Assembly: GCA_036555325.1 (NCBI GenBank)
Contig: DATBLQ010000057.1
Coordinates: 46,243-110,242 of the forward strand
DNA: 64,000 nucleotides
Source of the DNA: DATBLQ01 sp036555325
Lineage (GTDB): Bacteria; Pseudomonadota; Alphaproteobacteria; Rhizobiales; Aestuariivirgaceae
Direction: 5' to 3'
Within the stretch, counting starts at the first letter, position 1, and each line of letters starts with the position of its first letter. Of this stretch, positions 26,961 through 37,074 are shown one piece after another. Made by a program: the position numbers and the translations under genes. Below the pieces are notes generated by a model. That model made no database searches and was not told the origin of the DNA. It worked only from the letters and a program-made list of their open reading frames with translations.

Positions 26961-28188
26961 GCCCCGCCTTCACTTGCGTCTCGCTGTAACCCTGAGTGTC
27001 CCCTTGCGGAAGGTAGCGTGTCTGATCCACCCCCGCTAACAGCCAAAGCGTCTGTCCCATCCGATATGACAGTTCACCGCCCCATTCGAGCGTCAAACTG
27101 GCATCGTCCACCCCATTGGAGATCGAGTACTCAGCGCTGCCCCAGGCCTGTGCCTTCAAGTATTCCCGAAACTCGTGAGTGATTTTGATTTCGCCGGCGT
27201 GCGCCGTCGTTCCCGGCTCGACGGAAAATTCAATCCCCGTCAATTCGCTGGGTCGCCAAACCGCATTGGCAAAAAACCCGAATCCCGAGAAGTCGCTCAG
27301 GGCGTCATCCTTATAGGTCCGGATGGCATATTGCAGTCCCGCCGTGGCGGACCAAATCCTTCCGCTCTCAATTTGTGCGCCTGCTTTGAGACTTACGGCG
27401 TAGGAATCCCGCTCGAGTCCATCTTCATCCGTTTTGAGATCGTAGACCCTGGACGATATGTCACCCGCGATCAGCGGGCGCACTTTCGAGGAGCCGTGGT
27501 AGGTCACGGCGAATCCCGCGTGCGGTTCGAGATAGTTTAAGTCGGCGGTATCCTCTTTTCCTCCGCCTGCAAGTTTTACATCTCCGTAGCTGATACGCGT
27601 CAAGCCCGCCCCGATCGTTCCTCCAAACCGGCCGGAGTATCTGCTCAGCTCCCCCGAAACTCCAAATTCATATTCGTTCAGCTTGTCAATAGCGGTGTCT
27701 GCAACATCACTGGCGCTCGCCGCACTTTGTTCTTGTGCCGCGACGAATTTGAGCTTCGCTTCCGTATCGCGCCGGATATCGATGCGCAAGGAGCCTGCGA
27801 CTTCTCCTTCTGTGGTCGCTGCGTCCGGGTGGTCTATGAAGTCGATGCGCTCGCCAGTGGCTTCCAGGTTGAATTCATGCCTCACCCAGTTGGTTTTGAG
27901 CTTCAGATGCGGGGCCACCTTCAACCCTGCCGCCGCAACTGAGTCAGAGGAGCTTTGCTCGACATTGTTGGTATGCACTGCCGAGACTTCGATGGCGGGA
28001 TAGAATTCAAACACTCCTGCCCTGAGGCCCAGAGGAACTTGCGCCTCGCGTTTCTCGATAGACGCCACCGCCTTATCCGGCACGCCCTCCACCGCTTGCC
28101 CAAGGGCAACCCTGCCTGGCGTTATCAAGACGCACCACCACATGGCAATGCACGCTGTCCTCGAAACCATCAACTTAGGCGCCCCCAA
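26944..28188 (-). CDS. Outer-membrane beta-barrel protein
   Basis: A 414-residue exported protein. A signal-like N-terminus precedes VFEFYPAIEVSAVHTNNV and a long series of alternating amphipathic strands rich in Gly, Thr, Tyr and Ser. The last residue but one is Arg rather than the usual aromatic. The pattern fits the BBP2_2 type of porin-like barrel found beside polysaccharide genes of rhizobia. It could be an export channel or structural protein; there is no direct evidence of what it passes. It is convergent with galU. Confidence 0.72.
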   Translation of the reverse strand: MGAPKLMVSRTACIAMWWCVLITPGRVALGQAVEGVPDKAVASIEKREAQVPLGLRAGVFEFYPAIEVSAVHTNNVEQSSSDSVAAAGLKVAPHLKLKTNWVRHEFNLEATGERIDFIDHPDAATTEGEVAGSLRIDIRRDTEAKLKFVAAQEQSAASASDVADTAIDKLNEYEFGVSGELSRYSGRFGGTIGAGLTRISYGDVKLAGGGKEDTADLNYLEPHAGFAVTYHGSSKVRPLIAGDISSRVYDLKTDEDGLERDSYAVSLKAGAQIESGRIWSATAGLQYAIRTYKDDALSDFSGFGFFANAVWRPSELTGIEFSVEPGTTAHAGEIKITHEFREYLKAQAWGSAEYSISNGVDDASLTLEWGGELSYRMGQTLWLLAGVDQTRYLPQGDTQGYSETQVKAGLRIAR

Positions 28189-28297
28189 ATGACGAGGACG
28201 CAGTGCGCCGTCCTATGGCGCAAGGCATGCCCCCGAGATCGATCTTGGCTGGAGTTTGGTTAATGTACGGTTAGGTTGTACAAAGCGAGTCTGACAA

Positions 28298-29320
28298 CTA
28301 AGTAGTGTCCCATCCCTCGAGTTCGCGTCGAATGAGCCGATCGAGCATTCCAATCGAGGTTGTCGATGCATTGAGACAAGGAACGAGGGAAAACTCTCTT
28401 CCCCCATGCTTCACAAAGGTTTGCTTGAGCACGATGCCGATTTCCTCGAGAGTTTCCACGCAGTCGGCTGAAAACCCGGGGCAAACGACAAGCAAGTTCT
28501 TGCATCCACCGCGCACGAGCTCGATCGCCGTCTCATCGGCATAGGGTTTCAGCCATTCGGCACGGCCGAACCTCGACTGAAAGACCGTAACGAATTTCTC
28601 GTCCGGCATGCCGAGCGCCTCTCGCAAGAGTTCTCCCGTTTTCATGCATTGCGCATAATAGGGATCGCCGCGCTCCACATAGGTCTGCGGCAGGCCGTGG
28701 AACGAAGCCATGATGATATCGGGTTTCCACGAAAGCGTGATCAGGTGGCTGCGCATGCTATCGGCCAGCGCTTCGATATAGGCCGGATCTCTATAGTAGG
28801 GCGGCATCGTTCTGATTGCAGGTTGCCACCTCATGAGTCCCAAAGCCTTGAATGCTTCATCGAGCGCGGTAGCGGTCGTTGCCGCGGAGTATTGCGGATA
28901 GAGGGGAACCAGTAGAATGCGGTCATGCCCCTGCTGTCGTAGTGCCCGTAGTCGATCCCCGAGCGCCGGTTGGCCATAGCGCATTGCCCAGTCGATACTC
29001 ACCTTTCCCCCGCTTCGGAATACCTCCGCCAGCGCCTCCGATTGGGCTCGGGTAATTGTCTTGAGAGGCGATTCATTTCGTTCCCGGTTCCAGATTTTTT
29101 CATAAGCCCGCGCGGTTTTCCTTGGTCGCGTGTTTAGAATTATGCCATTCAGAACGAGCCACCACAGCGCTCGATTGGTTTCGATAACGCGCCGGTCCCA
29201 CAAAAACTCTTTGAGGTACCTGCGGATCGGCCAATAGCTGAATTGCTCAGGAGTGCCCAGGTTGATTAACAGCACACCAACCCGGTCGAGCGCCGGGGGC
29301 ACCGCGGCTTTATCAATCAT
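28298..29320 (-). CDS. hemH: Ferrochelatase
   Basis: A 340-residue enzyme that inserts Fe(II) into protoporphyrin IX, the last step of protohaem synthesis. Conserved elements are LLINLGTPE at the N-terminus, YPQYSAATT near residue 150, the catalytic His in SFHGLPQ near 207 and the FQSRFGRAEWL and CPGFSADCVETLEE motifs. No signal peptide or additional domain is seen; it is the short single-domain form typical of proteobacteria. The single-gene unit is preceded by an AT-rich segment in which I could not fix a clear iron-regulator site. Confidence 0.95.
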   Translation of the reverse strand: MIDKAAVPPALDRVGVLLINLGTPEQFSYWPIRRYLKEFLWDRRVIETNRALWWLVLNGIILNTRPRKTARAYEKIWNRERNESPLKTITRAQSEALAEVFRSGGKVSIDWAMRYGQPALGDRLRALRQQGHDRILLVPLYPQYSAATTATALDEAFKALGLMRWQPAIRTMPPYYRDPAYIEALADSMRSHLITLSWKPDIIMASFHGLPQTYVERGDPYYAQCMKTGELLREALGMPDEKFVTVFQSRFGRAEWLKPYADETAIELVRGGCKNLLVVCPGFSADCVETLEEIGIVLKQTFVKHGGREFSLVPCLNASTTSIGMLDRLIRRELEGWDTT

Positions 29321-29461
29321 CTTTTAACCATCCGCCACATGACTAATTCTCATTAACGTGCTGAAGACGCACACCCCCTAATATCGGGTCATTCAAAACG
29401 CTACGATTTAAGGGTCGCTGCCTTGGAGACAAGTGCTTTTTCTCCGCCGCTTAAGGGATGG

Positions 29462-31249
29462 ATGAAGGTCTCCGAATTGCTGCGCTCGGAAATTTCCTCC
29501 GTGAGCGGGCTCGAAGGCGAAGCAACCGTTGCATTCGGTAAGGCTCAGATTAGCGGCATTCGTGCGAACTTGCCTCTGCTTCTGGCCGCCAACTTGGCAG
29601 GTCTGCCCGTCGTCGGCTGGTTCATGCTGACGGGCGGCAACCTTGTCCCTTGGGTGATTTTCGCCCTCGCTGCTGTCGTCATAGGCATGCTCGCGTTGCC
29701 CCGCGTCGAGGACGTCGAAGCGCCCGGGTCCATGTGGGGTGTTCTGCGCCGCGCCGAAGGCTCGGCGGTAATAATGGGGCTGACTTGGGCGAGCCTGCCC
29801 ATTCACAGCTTTGGACTGACAAACCCTCCTTCCTCCAATATTTGGATGCCGATACTGGTGATGACGTCGAGCCTGCTTGCCTATTGCCTGGCAAGCATGC
29901 CCTCAGCCGCCCTGCTGCTCCTCGGTCTTACGTTTTCTGCCTTTTTTCTACCCCTCATCGACTCTCCAAACTGGGCGGGTATGATTCTATTTTCCGCCGC
30001 TATTTCCTATTTCGCCATATTTGCTGCCCTCATCATCGCACGCTACCGTGGCCTCCTCGACCTCGCTCAGCATGACCAGGACTCCAAGCGCCAGCGCGAG
30101 ATCATCGCCCTGTTATTGAAGGATTTCGAGCAGGGTTCGAAGGATTGGCTTTGGGAGACCGATGCGCAAGATCGTCTTGTCTATCTAACCGACCGCCTGG
30201 CGGAAGTAACGGGGCGCGCCCTCGATGAGCTGGTCGGAAAACGGCTGAACGAGATTAGCGGCCTCCCCCAGCATATTGGCCCCTGGCAGTCTTTTCACGA
30301 TCTTTTGCAGGATCACCGCGACGTGCGAGACATCGAGCTCCCCGTCAAGATAGCGAAGCAACGGCGCTGGTGGCAGCTCACTGCCCGCCCGATCTTCGCT
30401 GCGAACGGCACTTTCCTGGGCTATCGCGGTGTCGGTCGGGATATCACTGAGGCGCATGAGGCTAGAACTGCCCTCGTCCAGGCCAAGGAAACTGCTGAAA
30501 GGGCCTCGAATGCGAAATCACAGTTCTTGAATGTCATGAGCCATGAGTTGCGCACCCCCTTGAACGCAATCGTTGGCTTCTCCGAAATCATGGTCCAGGA
30601 GCGCGAAGGCCCCTTGGGCGCCCGCAGTTACGCCGACTACGCGAAAAGCATTGTTGAATCGAGCAGGCAGCTTCAGCGCATCATCAACGATATCATCGAC
30701 GCGAGCCGCATCGAAAACAGCAGCTTCAAGATCCTTGAACAGGAGGTCGATGTCGCCGAACTGGCCCAAGTGGCGTTGCGCAACTGCAGACAATTGGCCA
30801 ATGACACCAATGTAATCTTGGTCGGCGACTTCCAGGCTGTCCGCGCCGAGATACGCGGCGACCTTTTTAGGCTGAAGCAGATTCTCGACAATCTTCTCAC
30901 CAACGCAATCAAGTTTACGCCAGCGCTGGGGACCGTCGAACTCTCGATCCGCGACGAAGAGGATGGCTCTTTGAGTTTCAATATCCAGGACAGTGGAATT
31001 GGAATAGATCAGAAGGATATCGAGCGGATCTTTGAACCTTTTGTTCAGGCCGACGTGGGAATGAATCGCCAGTTTGGCGGAACCGGGCTTGGTCTTCCTA
31101 TCGCGCGAAAATTGGCCCGCGCCCACGGCGGCGAAATCACGCTGCAAAGCAAGCTCGGCAGGGGGACGACCGTAACATTTAGGCTACCGGCTCAGCGGGT
31201 TATTCGCGAAACTTCACATTCCGTTGCAAGGAAAGTGGTGGCGGCGTAA
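29462..31249 (+). CDS. Membrane PAS-domain sensor histidine kinase
   Basis: A 595-residue kinase from the ATG at 29462 (AAGGGA a few bases upstream; a TTG start at 29423 is also possible). About six membrane helices lie in the first 195 residues, then a PAS domain (about 225-330). The dimerisation domain has phospho-acceptor His361 in MSHELRTPLNAIVG, and the ATPase domain has N, G1 (DSGIGI), F (FEPF) and G2 (GGTGLGLPIA) boxes. It is a complete kinase lacking a receiver domain. No cognate regulator gene is adjacent, so it is an orphan. The signal is unknown. Confidence 0.88.
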   Translation: MKVSELLRSEISSVSGLEGEATVAFGKAQISGIRANLPLLLAANLAGLPVVGWFMLTGGNLVPWVIFALAAVVIGMLALPRVEDVEAPGSMWGVLRRAEGSAVIMGLTWASLPIHSFGLTNPPSSNIWMPILVMTSSLLAYCLASMPSAALLLLGLTFSAFFLPLIDSPNWAGMILFSAAISYFAIFAALIIARYRGLLDLAQHDQDSKRQREIIALLLKDFEQGSKDWLWETDAQDRLVYLTDRLAEVTGRALDELVGKRLNEISGLPQHIGPWQSFHDLLQDHRDVRDIELPVKIAKQRRWWQLTARPIFAANGTFLGYRGVGRDITEAHEARTALVQAKETAERASNAKSQFLNVMSHELRTPLNAIVGFSEIMVQEREGPLGARSYADYAKSIVESSRQLQRIINDIIDASRIENSSFKILEQEVDVAELAQVALRNCRQLANDTNVILVGDFQAVRAEIRGDLFRLKQILDNLLTNAIKFTPALGTVELSIRDEEDGSLSFNIQDSGIGIDQKDIERIFEPFVQADVGMNRQFGGTGLGLPIARKLARAHGGEITLQSKLGRGTTVTFRLPAQRVIRETSHSVARKVVAA

Positions 31250-31261
31250 CCTCGCTGGCCT

Positions 31262-32197
31262 ATGCCGAGCGAAGTGAAATTCAAACCACCCCGCACGCCT
31301 TTCGCCGGCGCTGAAGTTCCGAAATCCATAAGCCAGTTCGATGCCGGGGCGGCGATCTTCGCCGCACCTCACGGCACTCCCTATCGAGGCATCGACAATC
31401 GCCCCCACGCCGGCACCGCAAATGCCTTTCGCCGGGCCATCGCCGGAGACGCCGGCTGGCGGGAACACTGGGATTTCGACCTTGCGGCTCCCTTGTTGGG
31501 CAGCAGCAGCTTCCACCTTGTCGATCTCGGTGATCTTCCCACTCTTCCTCGCTCGGGCGCCAGAAACCGGAAACTGATCGAGACGGCAACGCGCGCCATT
31601 CTCGCGCGCAATGCCGTTCCGATCATGATCGGCGGCGATGATTCAACCCCCATACCCTTCATTCAGGCGATGGAGCCCTGCGACCCCCTAACCATCCTGC
31701 AGATCGATGCACATATCGATTGGCGCAATCAGCGCCGCGGAGAGAAACAGGGTTTCTCCAGCACCATGCGTCGTGCCTCCGAGATGCCTCACGTGAAACG
31801 CATCGTCCAGGCGGGCATCCGTGGCCTCGGGAGCGCCAGAAAACGCGAGTATGACGACGCGATCGCTTGGGGAGCGCAGATTGTTCCGGCCGCCGTCATT
31901 CACGCAAGCGGTATCAAGGCCGCTCTCGATTTGATACCGCGAAACTCCAATTGCGTCATTTCCTTCGATTGCGACGCCCTCGATGGTGCCACCATGCCCG
32001 CCGTGATGTCTCCCACCCCTGGCGGGCTGACCTATCGCCAGCTAGTCGACCTCATCGCCGGCGTGACCAGCAAGGCAAGGCTGGTCGGTTTCGATCTGAT
32101 CGAATTCGTTCCGGCTCGCGACCCGTCAGGCTATGCCGCTTATGTTGCCGCGCGCATACTTTGGCATGCCGTCGGCCGGTTGGCCAACAGCGTCTGA
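31262..32197 (+). CDS. Arginase/agmatinase family hydrolase with variant metal site
   Basis: A 311-residue ureohydrolase-fold protein. Metal ligands DAHID (149-153) and SFDCD (234-238) are intact. The first ligand motif, normally GGDHS, is GGDDS (124-128), so Asp127 replaces the usual His. Such variants occur in some rhizobial members of the family and may change substrate or metal, so neither agmatinase nor guanidinobutyrase activity should be assumed. It begins 12 bases after the histidine kinase stop, probably in one transcript. It is convergent with the indolepyruvate oxidoreductase gene, with a 1-base gap. Confidence 0.8.
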   Translation: MPSEVKFKPPRTPFAGAEVPKSISQFDAGAAIFAAPHGTPYRGIDNRPHAGTANAFRRAIAGDAGWREHWDFDLAAPLLGSSSFHLVDLGDLPTLPRSGARNRKLIETATRAILARNAVPIMIGGDDSTPIPFIQAMEPCDPLTILQIDAHIDWRNQRRGEKQGFSSTMRRASEMPHVKRIVQAGIRGLGSARKREYDDAIAWGAQIVPAAVIHASGIKAALDLIPRNSNCVISFDCDALDGATMPAVMSPTPGGLTYRQLVDLIAGVTSKARLVGFDLIEFVPARDPSGYAAYVAARILWHAVGRLANSV

Positions 32198-32198
32198 C

Positions 32199-35100
32199 CT
32201 ACTCGGCCGCCATGGCGGTCGGGGCAGCTCTTCCCGCCCGGTATGCGTCCATGAGCTCAGACCACGTCTTTTCTGCAGCCATAAGGTGCCGTTCCTTGAC
32301 GTGACCATATCCCCGAATCTGTTCTGGAATGGAAGCTATCTCGACTGCCAGCGCGTGATTGTTGGCTGTGAGCTTTGGCATAAGCTCTTCGATTGTCTGA
32401 CGGTAGCGCTCGATCAAGGCCCGCTCCCGCCTGCGTTCCGCCGACCGGCCGAATGGATCCAAAGCCGTTCCGCGAAGGAATTTGAGACCGGCAAGGAGCC
32501 TGAATACGCCCATCATCCACGAACCATAGACTTTCTTGCGCAGCTGCCCGCTATCGGGATCGCGCGAGGCCATGAGAGGAGGAGCTAGGTGGAATTTCAC
32601 CCTGCCGCCCCGAAAACGCTTGCCGAGCTCCTTGGCAAACTCACCATCGGTGTAAAGCCGCGCCACCTCATATTCATCCTTGTAGGCCATTAGTTTGAAC
32701 AAATAGCGCGCCACAGCTTCCGCAAGATCAGTTGATCCCTTTACCCGTTGGGCTTCCCTGTCCCGCACCTTGTCGATGAACACTCGGTACCGGTCGGCAT
32801 AGTCCTTGTCCTGATAGTCCACGAGGTATCGGTAACGCCATTCCACCATATCGTGGAGGCTCTCCTGCTCAATTTCATCCGTTTTCCGGCTTTGGGAAGC
32901 AAACAACGCCGGATCATGCGCCGCTCGTCTGCCCAGCAGAAAAGCCTCGAGGTTCATGGCAACTGAAACGCCGTTAAGCTCGATGGCGCGCTCGATCGCC
33001 TTGCCCGCGACCGGAATAAGGCCTTTTTGGTAGGCATAACCCAAAGTCAGCATGTTCGAGGCGATTGAGTCGCCCAAGAACTCTGTGGCGATTCCGGTTG
33101 CATCGACAAAGTGGCTTGCTTGCGCGCTACAGCGGGAAGCAATCAACTTGATCATCTCTGCGCTGGGAAACTCATAGTCCGGGTACCGGGTGAATTGCGC
33201 CGGCATGACCTCATGCGAGTTGACAACGCTATGGGTAAGAGCCGGATCCGAAGTTGCCAACACTCGTTCCGAAGCCGAGGTGACGAGATCGCACCCTAAG
33301 ATGAGATCGCACCCTCCGGCGGCGATTCTTATGGTGGAGATATCCTCAGGGGCGCCCGCGATTTTCAGATGGCTCACCACCGCGCCGTTCTTCTGCGACA
33401 GGCCTGCCATGTCGATGAGGGCGGCCCCCTTTCCTTCGATATGCGCCGCCGTCGCCAGCACGTGCCCAACCGTGACGACACCGGTGCCTCCTATACCGGT
33501 GACGAGAATGGACCAGGGCCGATCAAGCTTCATCGGTTGCGGGTCGGGCAGCACCGACAACGCATCCAGGGGCGCCTTTCGTGTCGTCCTGATCAGCTCA
33601 CCTCCCTCCACCGTGACGAAGCTTGGGCAGAAGCCTTTCAGGCAGGAATAATCCTTGTTGCAGATGGATTGGTCGATTTGCCGCTTGCGGCCGAACGGCG
33701 TCTCGACCGGTTGTATTGCAACGCAGTTCGATTGTACGCCGCAGTCTCCGCATCCCTCGCACACCCGCTCATTGATGAACACCCGCCTGTTGGGATCGGG
33801 ATAGGCGCCCCGTTTGCGCCGGCGTCGTTTTTCCGCAGCGCAGGTTTGATCGTAGATCAGCACCGTCACGCCGCGCAGCGTCATCATATCTTTCTGCAGG
33901 GCCATGATGTCGTCACGATGGTGAACCGTGGTGCCACGCGGGAGCGCAGGCGTGGCGGAATACTTGTCTGGCTCATCGGAGACGACCGCGATCCTGTCGA
34001 CCCCCATCGCTCGCATTTCGCATGCGATCTTCTCCACCGACATGTCTCCGTCATTGGCTTGGCCACCCGTCATGGCCACCGCGTCGTTGTAGAGAATCTT
34101 GAAGGTCATCGTGGCGCCGGCGGCAATCGCCGCCCTGATCGCCATGAGACCGGAGTGGTTGTAGGTACCGTCTCCGATGTTCTGGAAAACATGCTCGCGC
34201 GTAGAGAAGGGAGCTTCGCCGATCCAGTTGGCTCCCTCTCCGCCCATCTGGGTTGAGCCTTCGGTACGGCGCGCTGGAATTGCCTGCACCATCCAATGGC
34301 AGCCGATCCCCGCATAACCTCGTCCGCCTTCTGGGACGACCGTCGAGGAATTATGTGGGCATCCCGCGCAGAAATAGGGAATGCGCGTAATGATGTCGGC
34401 GAGCTTCCTTACTGCCGCCTTCCGCTGCCTCACGGCGTCGAGCCGTGCCGCCAGCTCCGCATCATCGTTGTATTGGAGCAGCCTCTCCCCGATCGCCGCC
34501 GCGATTTGGTGGGGCTCGAGCGTGCCGAATGCGGGAAACAGGTGCTCTTCCCTCTCGTCGCGTTTGCCGATGACGATCGGAGAGGATTTGATGTTGTAGA
34601 GCTGCTCCTTGACATGTGTTTCGATCAAGGCACGCTTTTCTTCCACCACGATGATCAGCTTTAGTCCTTCGGCAAACTTTTCCACAATTGACGGATCGAC
34701 TGGCCACACCATGGCGAGCTTGAGCACCCGCAACCCGAGCTTTGCCGCCCTTGCCTCATCGATCCCAAGCTCGTTCAGCGCCTCGCAGACATCGAGATAG
34801 CTCTTTCCTGCAGTGACGATGCCGACCTTCGCGTCCGGCCCGCCACGATGAACTATTCGGTCAAGCCCATTGGCGCGCGCGAATGCAACCGCCGCAAATC
34901 GTTTGTAAGTGTGAAGCCTAAGCTCCTGTTCGAACCGATCGTCCGGGGACCTGATGTTGAGACCGCCTTTCGGCATTTCGAAATCGGTGGGCATGACAAC
35001 ATGCGCCCGCTCCGGGCCCGCATCGATGACGGCGGTGGATTCCACATTGTCGTGAACGCATTTGATGCCTACCCAGGTACCGGCGTATCTCGACAGCGCG

Positions 35101-35657
35101 AAACCGTAGAGCGAATAGTCGAGTATTTCCTGCACGCCGGCAGGATTGAGAATCGGCATCATTGCATCGAGCAAAGCGAATTCGCTCTGGTGCGGCACGG
35201 TAGATGATTCCGCCGCATGGTCATCGCCCATCAGGACCAGAACACCGCCATGCTTGGATGACCCCGCCGCATTGGCGTGACGGAACACGTCTCCGGAACG
35301 GTCAACCCCTGGCCCTTTGCCGTACCACATCCCGAAAACGCCGTCGTAGCGGCCTTCCCCTCGCATCTCGGCTTGTTGCGAGCCCCACAGCGCCGTCGCC
35401 GCCAGATCCTCATTGAGTCCGGCCTGGAAGAGGATGTTGCGGGCCTTGAGATACTTTTGCGCCCGCACGAATTGCTGGTCGAGACCGCCGAGCGGCGATC
35501 CCCGGTACCCGGTGACATAGCCGGCGGTGTTCAGGCCAGCCTGGCGGTCGCGTTCATGCTGCATGAGCGCCGCCCGCACCAAGGCTTGCGTGCCCGATGC
35601 CAAGACGCGATCAACGCCGAGGTCGTACTTATCCTCTAATGTCACGTGTTTCGTCAT
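32199..35657 (-). CDS. Indolepyruvate:ferredoxin oxidoreductase, fused subunits
   Basis: A 1152-residue protein combining the IorA-like part (pyrimidine-binding and TPP-binding domains) with the IorB-like part (gamma domain). GYRGSPLGGLDQ lies in the N-terminal domain, and CAGCPH and the TPP motif GDGTYNHSG in the middle. Cluster-type Cys motifs CEGCGDCGVQSNC and CNKDYSCLKGFCP follow, then the C-terminal GIGGTGVVTVGHVLA domain. It oxidatively decarboxylates aryl-pyruvates or related 2-oxoacids to acyl-CoA with reduction of ferredoxin. Fused forms are usual in alphaproteobacteria. It is a single-gene unit. Confidence 0.9.
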   Translation of the reverse strand: MTKHVTLEDKYDLGVDRVLASGTQALVRAALMQHERDRQAGLNTAGYVTGYRGSPLGGLDQQFVRAQKYLKARNILFQAGLNEDLAATALWGSQQAEMRGEGRYDGVFGMWYGKGPGVDRSGDVFRHANAAGSSKHGGVLVLMGDDHAAESSTVPHQSEFALLDAMMPILNPAGVQEILDYSLYGFALSRYAGTWVGIKCVHDNVESTAVIDAGPERAHVVMPTDFEMPKGGLNIRSPDDRFEQELRLHTYKRFAAVAFARANGLDRIVHRGGPDAKVGIVTAGKSYLDVCEALNELGIDEARAAKLGLRVLKLAMVWPVDPSIVEKFAEGLKLIIVVEEKRALIETHVKEQLYNIKSSPIVIGKRDEREEHLFPAFGTLEPHQIAAAIGERLLQYNDDAELAARLDAVRQRKAAVRKLADIITRIPYFCAGCPHNSSTVVPEGGRGYAGIGCHWMVQAIPARRTEGSTQMGGEGANWIGEAPFSTREHVFQNIGDGTYNHSGLMAIRAAIAAGATMTFKILYNDAVAMTGGQANDGDMSVEKIACEMRAMGVDRIAVVSDEPDKYSATPALPRGTTVHHRDDIMALQKDMMTLRGVTVLIYDQTCAAEKRRRRKRGAYPDPNRRVFINERVCEGCGDCGVQSNCVAIQPVETPFGRKRQIDQSICNKDYSCLKGFCPSFVTVEGGELIRTTRKAPLDALSVLPDPQPMKLDRPWSILVTGIGGTGVVTVGHVLATAAHIEGKGAALIDMAGLSQKNGAVVSHLKIAGAPEDISTIRIAAGGCDLILGCDLVTSASERVLATSDPALTHSVVNSHEVMPAQFTRYPDYEFPSAEMIKLIASRCSAQASHFVDATGIATEFLGDSIASNMLTLGYAYQKGLIPVAGKAIERAIELNGVSVAMNLEAFLLGRRAAHDPALFASQSRKTDEIEQESLHDMVEWRYRYLVDYQDKDYADRYRVFIDKVRDREAQRVKGSTDLAEAVARYLFKLMAYKDEYEVARLYTDGEFAKELGKRFRGGRVKFHLAPPLMASRDPDSGQLRKKVYGSWMMGVFRLLAGLKFLRGTALDPFGRSAERRRERALIERYRQTIEELMPKLTANNHALAVEIASIPEQIRGYGHVKERHLMAAEKTWSELMDAYRAGRAAPTAMAAE

Positions 35658-35856
35658 GTGCCTCGACCAGGGGCCACTGCGACGGTCCCATAAGTGTCAC
35701 CGCTGACAGGAATATGCAATGCTTGGCGGCGGCTTAGCGTAAATAGCAATGCCACTATCGCACCTTGGGTTCTGTCGGTCACAATCTTGTTTCCTTGGTA
35801 ACCAAATCGACAGATTTGGAATGATGCCGACGAATCAGCGCTGTGGCTGACCGGGC

Positions 35857-37074
35857 CTACAACTTTTCCGCTAGGCCCCAGCGCCAGAAATCGTTTCCGA
35901 GGTTTCCATAGTGGCGGGCAATGACCATGCCGTGAACCTCTGAAGCTCCGTCAACCAGCTTGGCTGCACGCGCGTAGCGATAAATCCACTCCGCGACATT
36001 ATCCTTTGAGTATCCCTTAGCCCCCATGAGCTGAACGGCCGTATCGGCCGCCCGGTGTAACACGTTGGCGACGTGGACCTTTGCCATCGAGACCTCTTTT
36101 TGCGCATGACTTCCCTGATCGATGAGCCACGCCGCATGCATCGTCAAAAGTCGCCCCATATGAATGTCGCGCGCCACATCCGCCAGCATCAGCTGCACTG
36201 ATTCCCTGTCGACCAGCTTTGCGCCGAAGGCCCTTCGTTCCCGCACATAGGCGCTGGCCTCCTCCAGACAGCGCTTGGCAAGGCCGAGCCACCGCATGCA
36301 ATGGGTAAGTCGCGCCGGCCCAAGCCGCATTTGCGTTATTTTCAAACCGTCGCCTTCGTTTAGCAGCCGATGCTGAATCGGAATCTCAAGCCCGTTGAAT
36401 TCCAGTTCACACACCCCGCCATGTTCTTGCGGACCCATGATGTCGATGCGCCGCACGATGCGCCAACCGGGTTCGCTGCGGTGATAGAGAAAGGCAGACA
36501 ACCCCTTGCGAAGATCGTCCGACGTGCGCGCAACGAGAATGAAATGACTGGCCTCCGCCGCGCCGGAAATGAACCACTTTCGGCCGTTGACGACGTATTT
36601 GTCTCCCTTGCGCTCAGCCCGCGTCAGCATCATGCCCCCTGGATCGGAGCCCGACCCGGGGTGAGGCTCCGTCATGGCGAAGGCAGAGCGTACCCGGCCA
36701 TCGACGATCGGTTGAAGCCATGCGTCTCTCATCGCTTCGTCCTTGAGCACGCGATTGAGAAGCGACATGTTGCCGTCATCCGGTGCGGCGCAATTGAGCG
36801 CCACAGGCCCGAAGATTGACCGGTTTGCTTCTTCATAAAGTGCTGCCCAGCCCACGACCGGCAGCTCCAGCCCGCCATTTGCCCTGGGCATCTGCGGAGC
36901 CCATAGGCCGGCAGCCTTTGCCTTCTTTCTTAAACCTTCGAGCACATCGAGTCGGATGTTTTCGTACTCGTCGTAATTTTCCTTGCCGCGTTCGAGCGGC
37001 ATCACCTCACGGGCCACGAACTCTCGCGTCGCCAAGCGAAGCCTTTCAATTTCGGGGCTGAGAGTGAACTCCAT
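35857..37074 (-). CDS. Acyl-CoA dehydrogenase
   Basis: A 405-residue flavoenzyme. The family order is complete: an alpha-helical N-terminus (FTLSPEIERLRLATREF), FAMTEPHPGSGSDPGGM, KWFISGA, and the C-terminal QLMGAKGYSKDNVAEWIYRYARAAK. The substrate chain is unknown; the length and the ALNCAAPDD region resemble medium- to long-chain or isovaleryl-like groups of the alphaproteobacterial family. The ATG at 37074 overlaps the stop codon of the SDR gene (TGATG), so translation is coupled; the longer frame is rejected for that reason. Confidence 0.88.
   Translation of the reverse strand: MEFTLSPEIERLRLATREFVAREVMPLERGKENYDEYENIRLDVLEGLRKKAKAAGLWAPQMPRANGGLELPVVGWAALYEEANRSIFGPVALNCAAPDDGNMSLLNRVLKDEAMRDAWLQPIVDGRVRSAFAMTEPHPGSGSDPGGMMLTRAERKGDKYVVNGRKWFISGAAEASHFILVARTSDDLRKGLSAFLYHRSEPGWRIVRRIDIMGPQEHGGVCELEFNGLEIPIQHRLLNEGDGLKITQMRLGPARLTHCMRWLGLAKRCLEEASAYVRERRAFGAKLVDRESVQLMLADVARDIHMGRLLTMHAAWLIDQGSHAQKEVSMAKVHVANVLHRAADTAVQLMGAKGYSKDNVAEWIYRYARAAKLVDGASEVHGMVIARHYGNLGNDFWRWGLAEKL

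Noticed and set aside
29321..29370. AT-rich dyad-like segment before hemH, considered as an iron-regulator (Irr/RirA/Fur) site.
   Set aside because: The spacing does not fit TGA-N9-TCA or the Irr-type motif well, so it is left as ordinary promoter sequence.
33369..34256. A 295-codon rightward frame inside the indolepyruvate oxidoreductase gene.
   Set aside because: It is His/Arg-rich shadow sequence opposite conserved cluster motifs.
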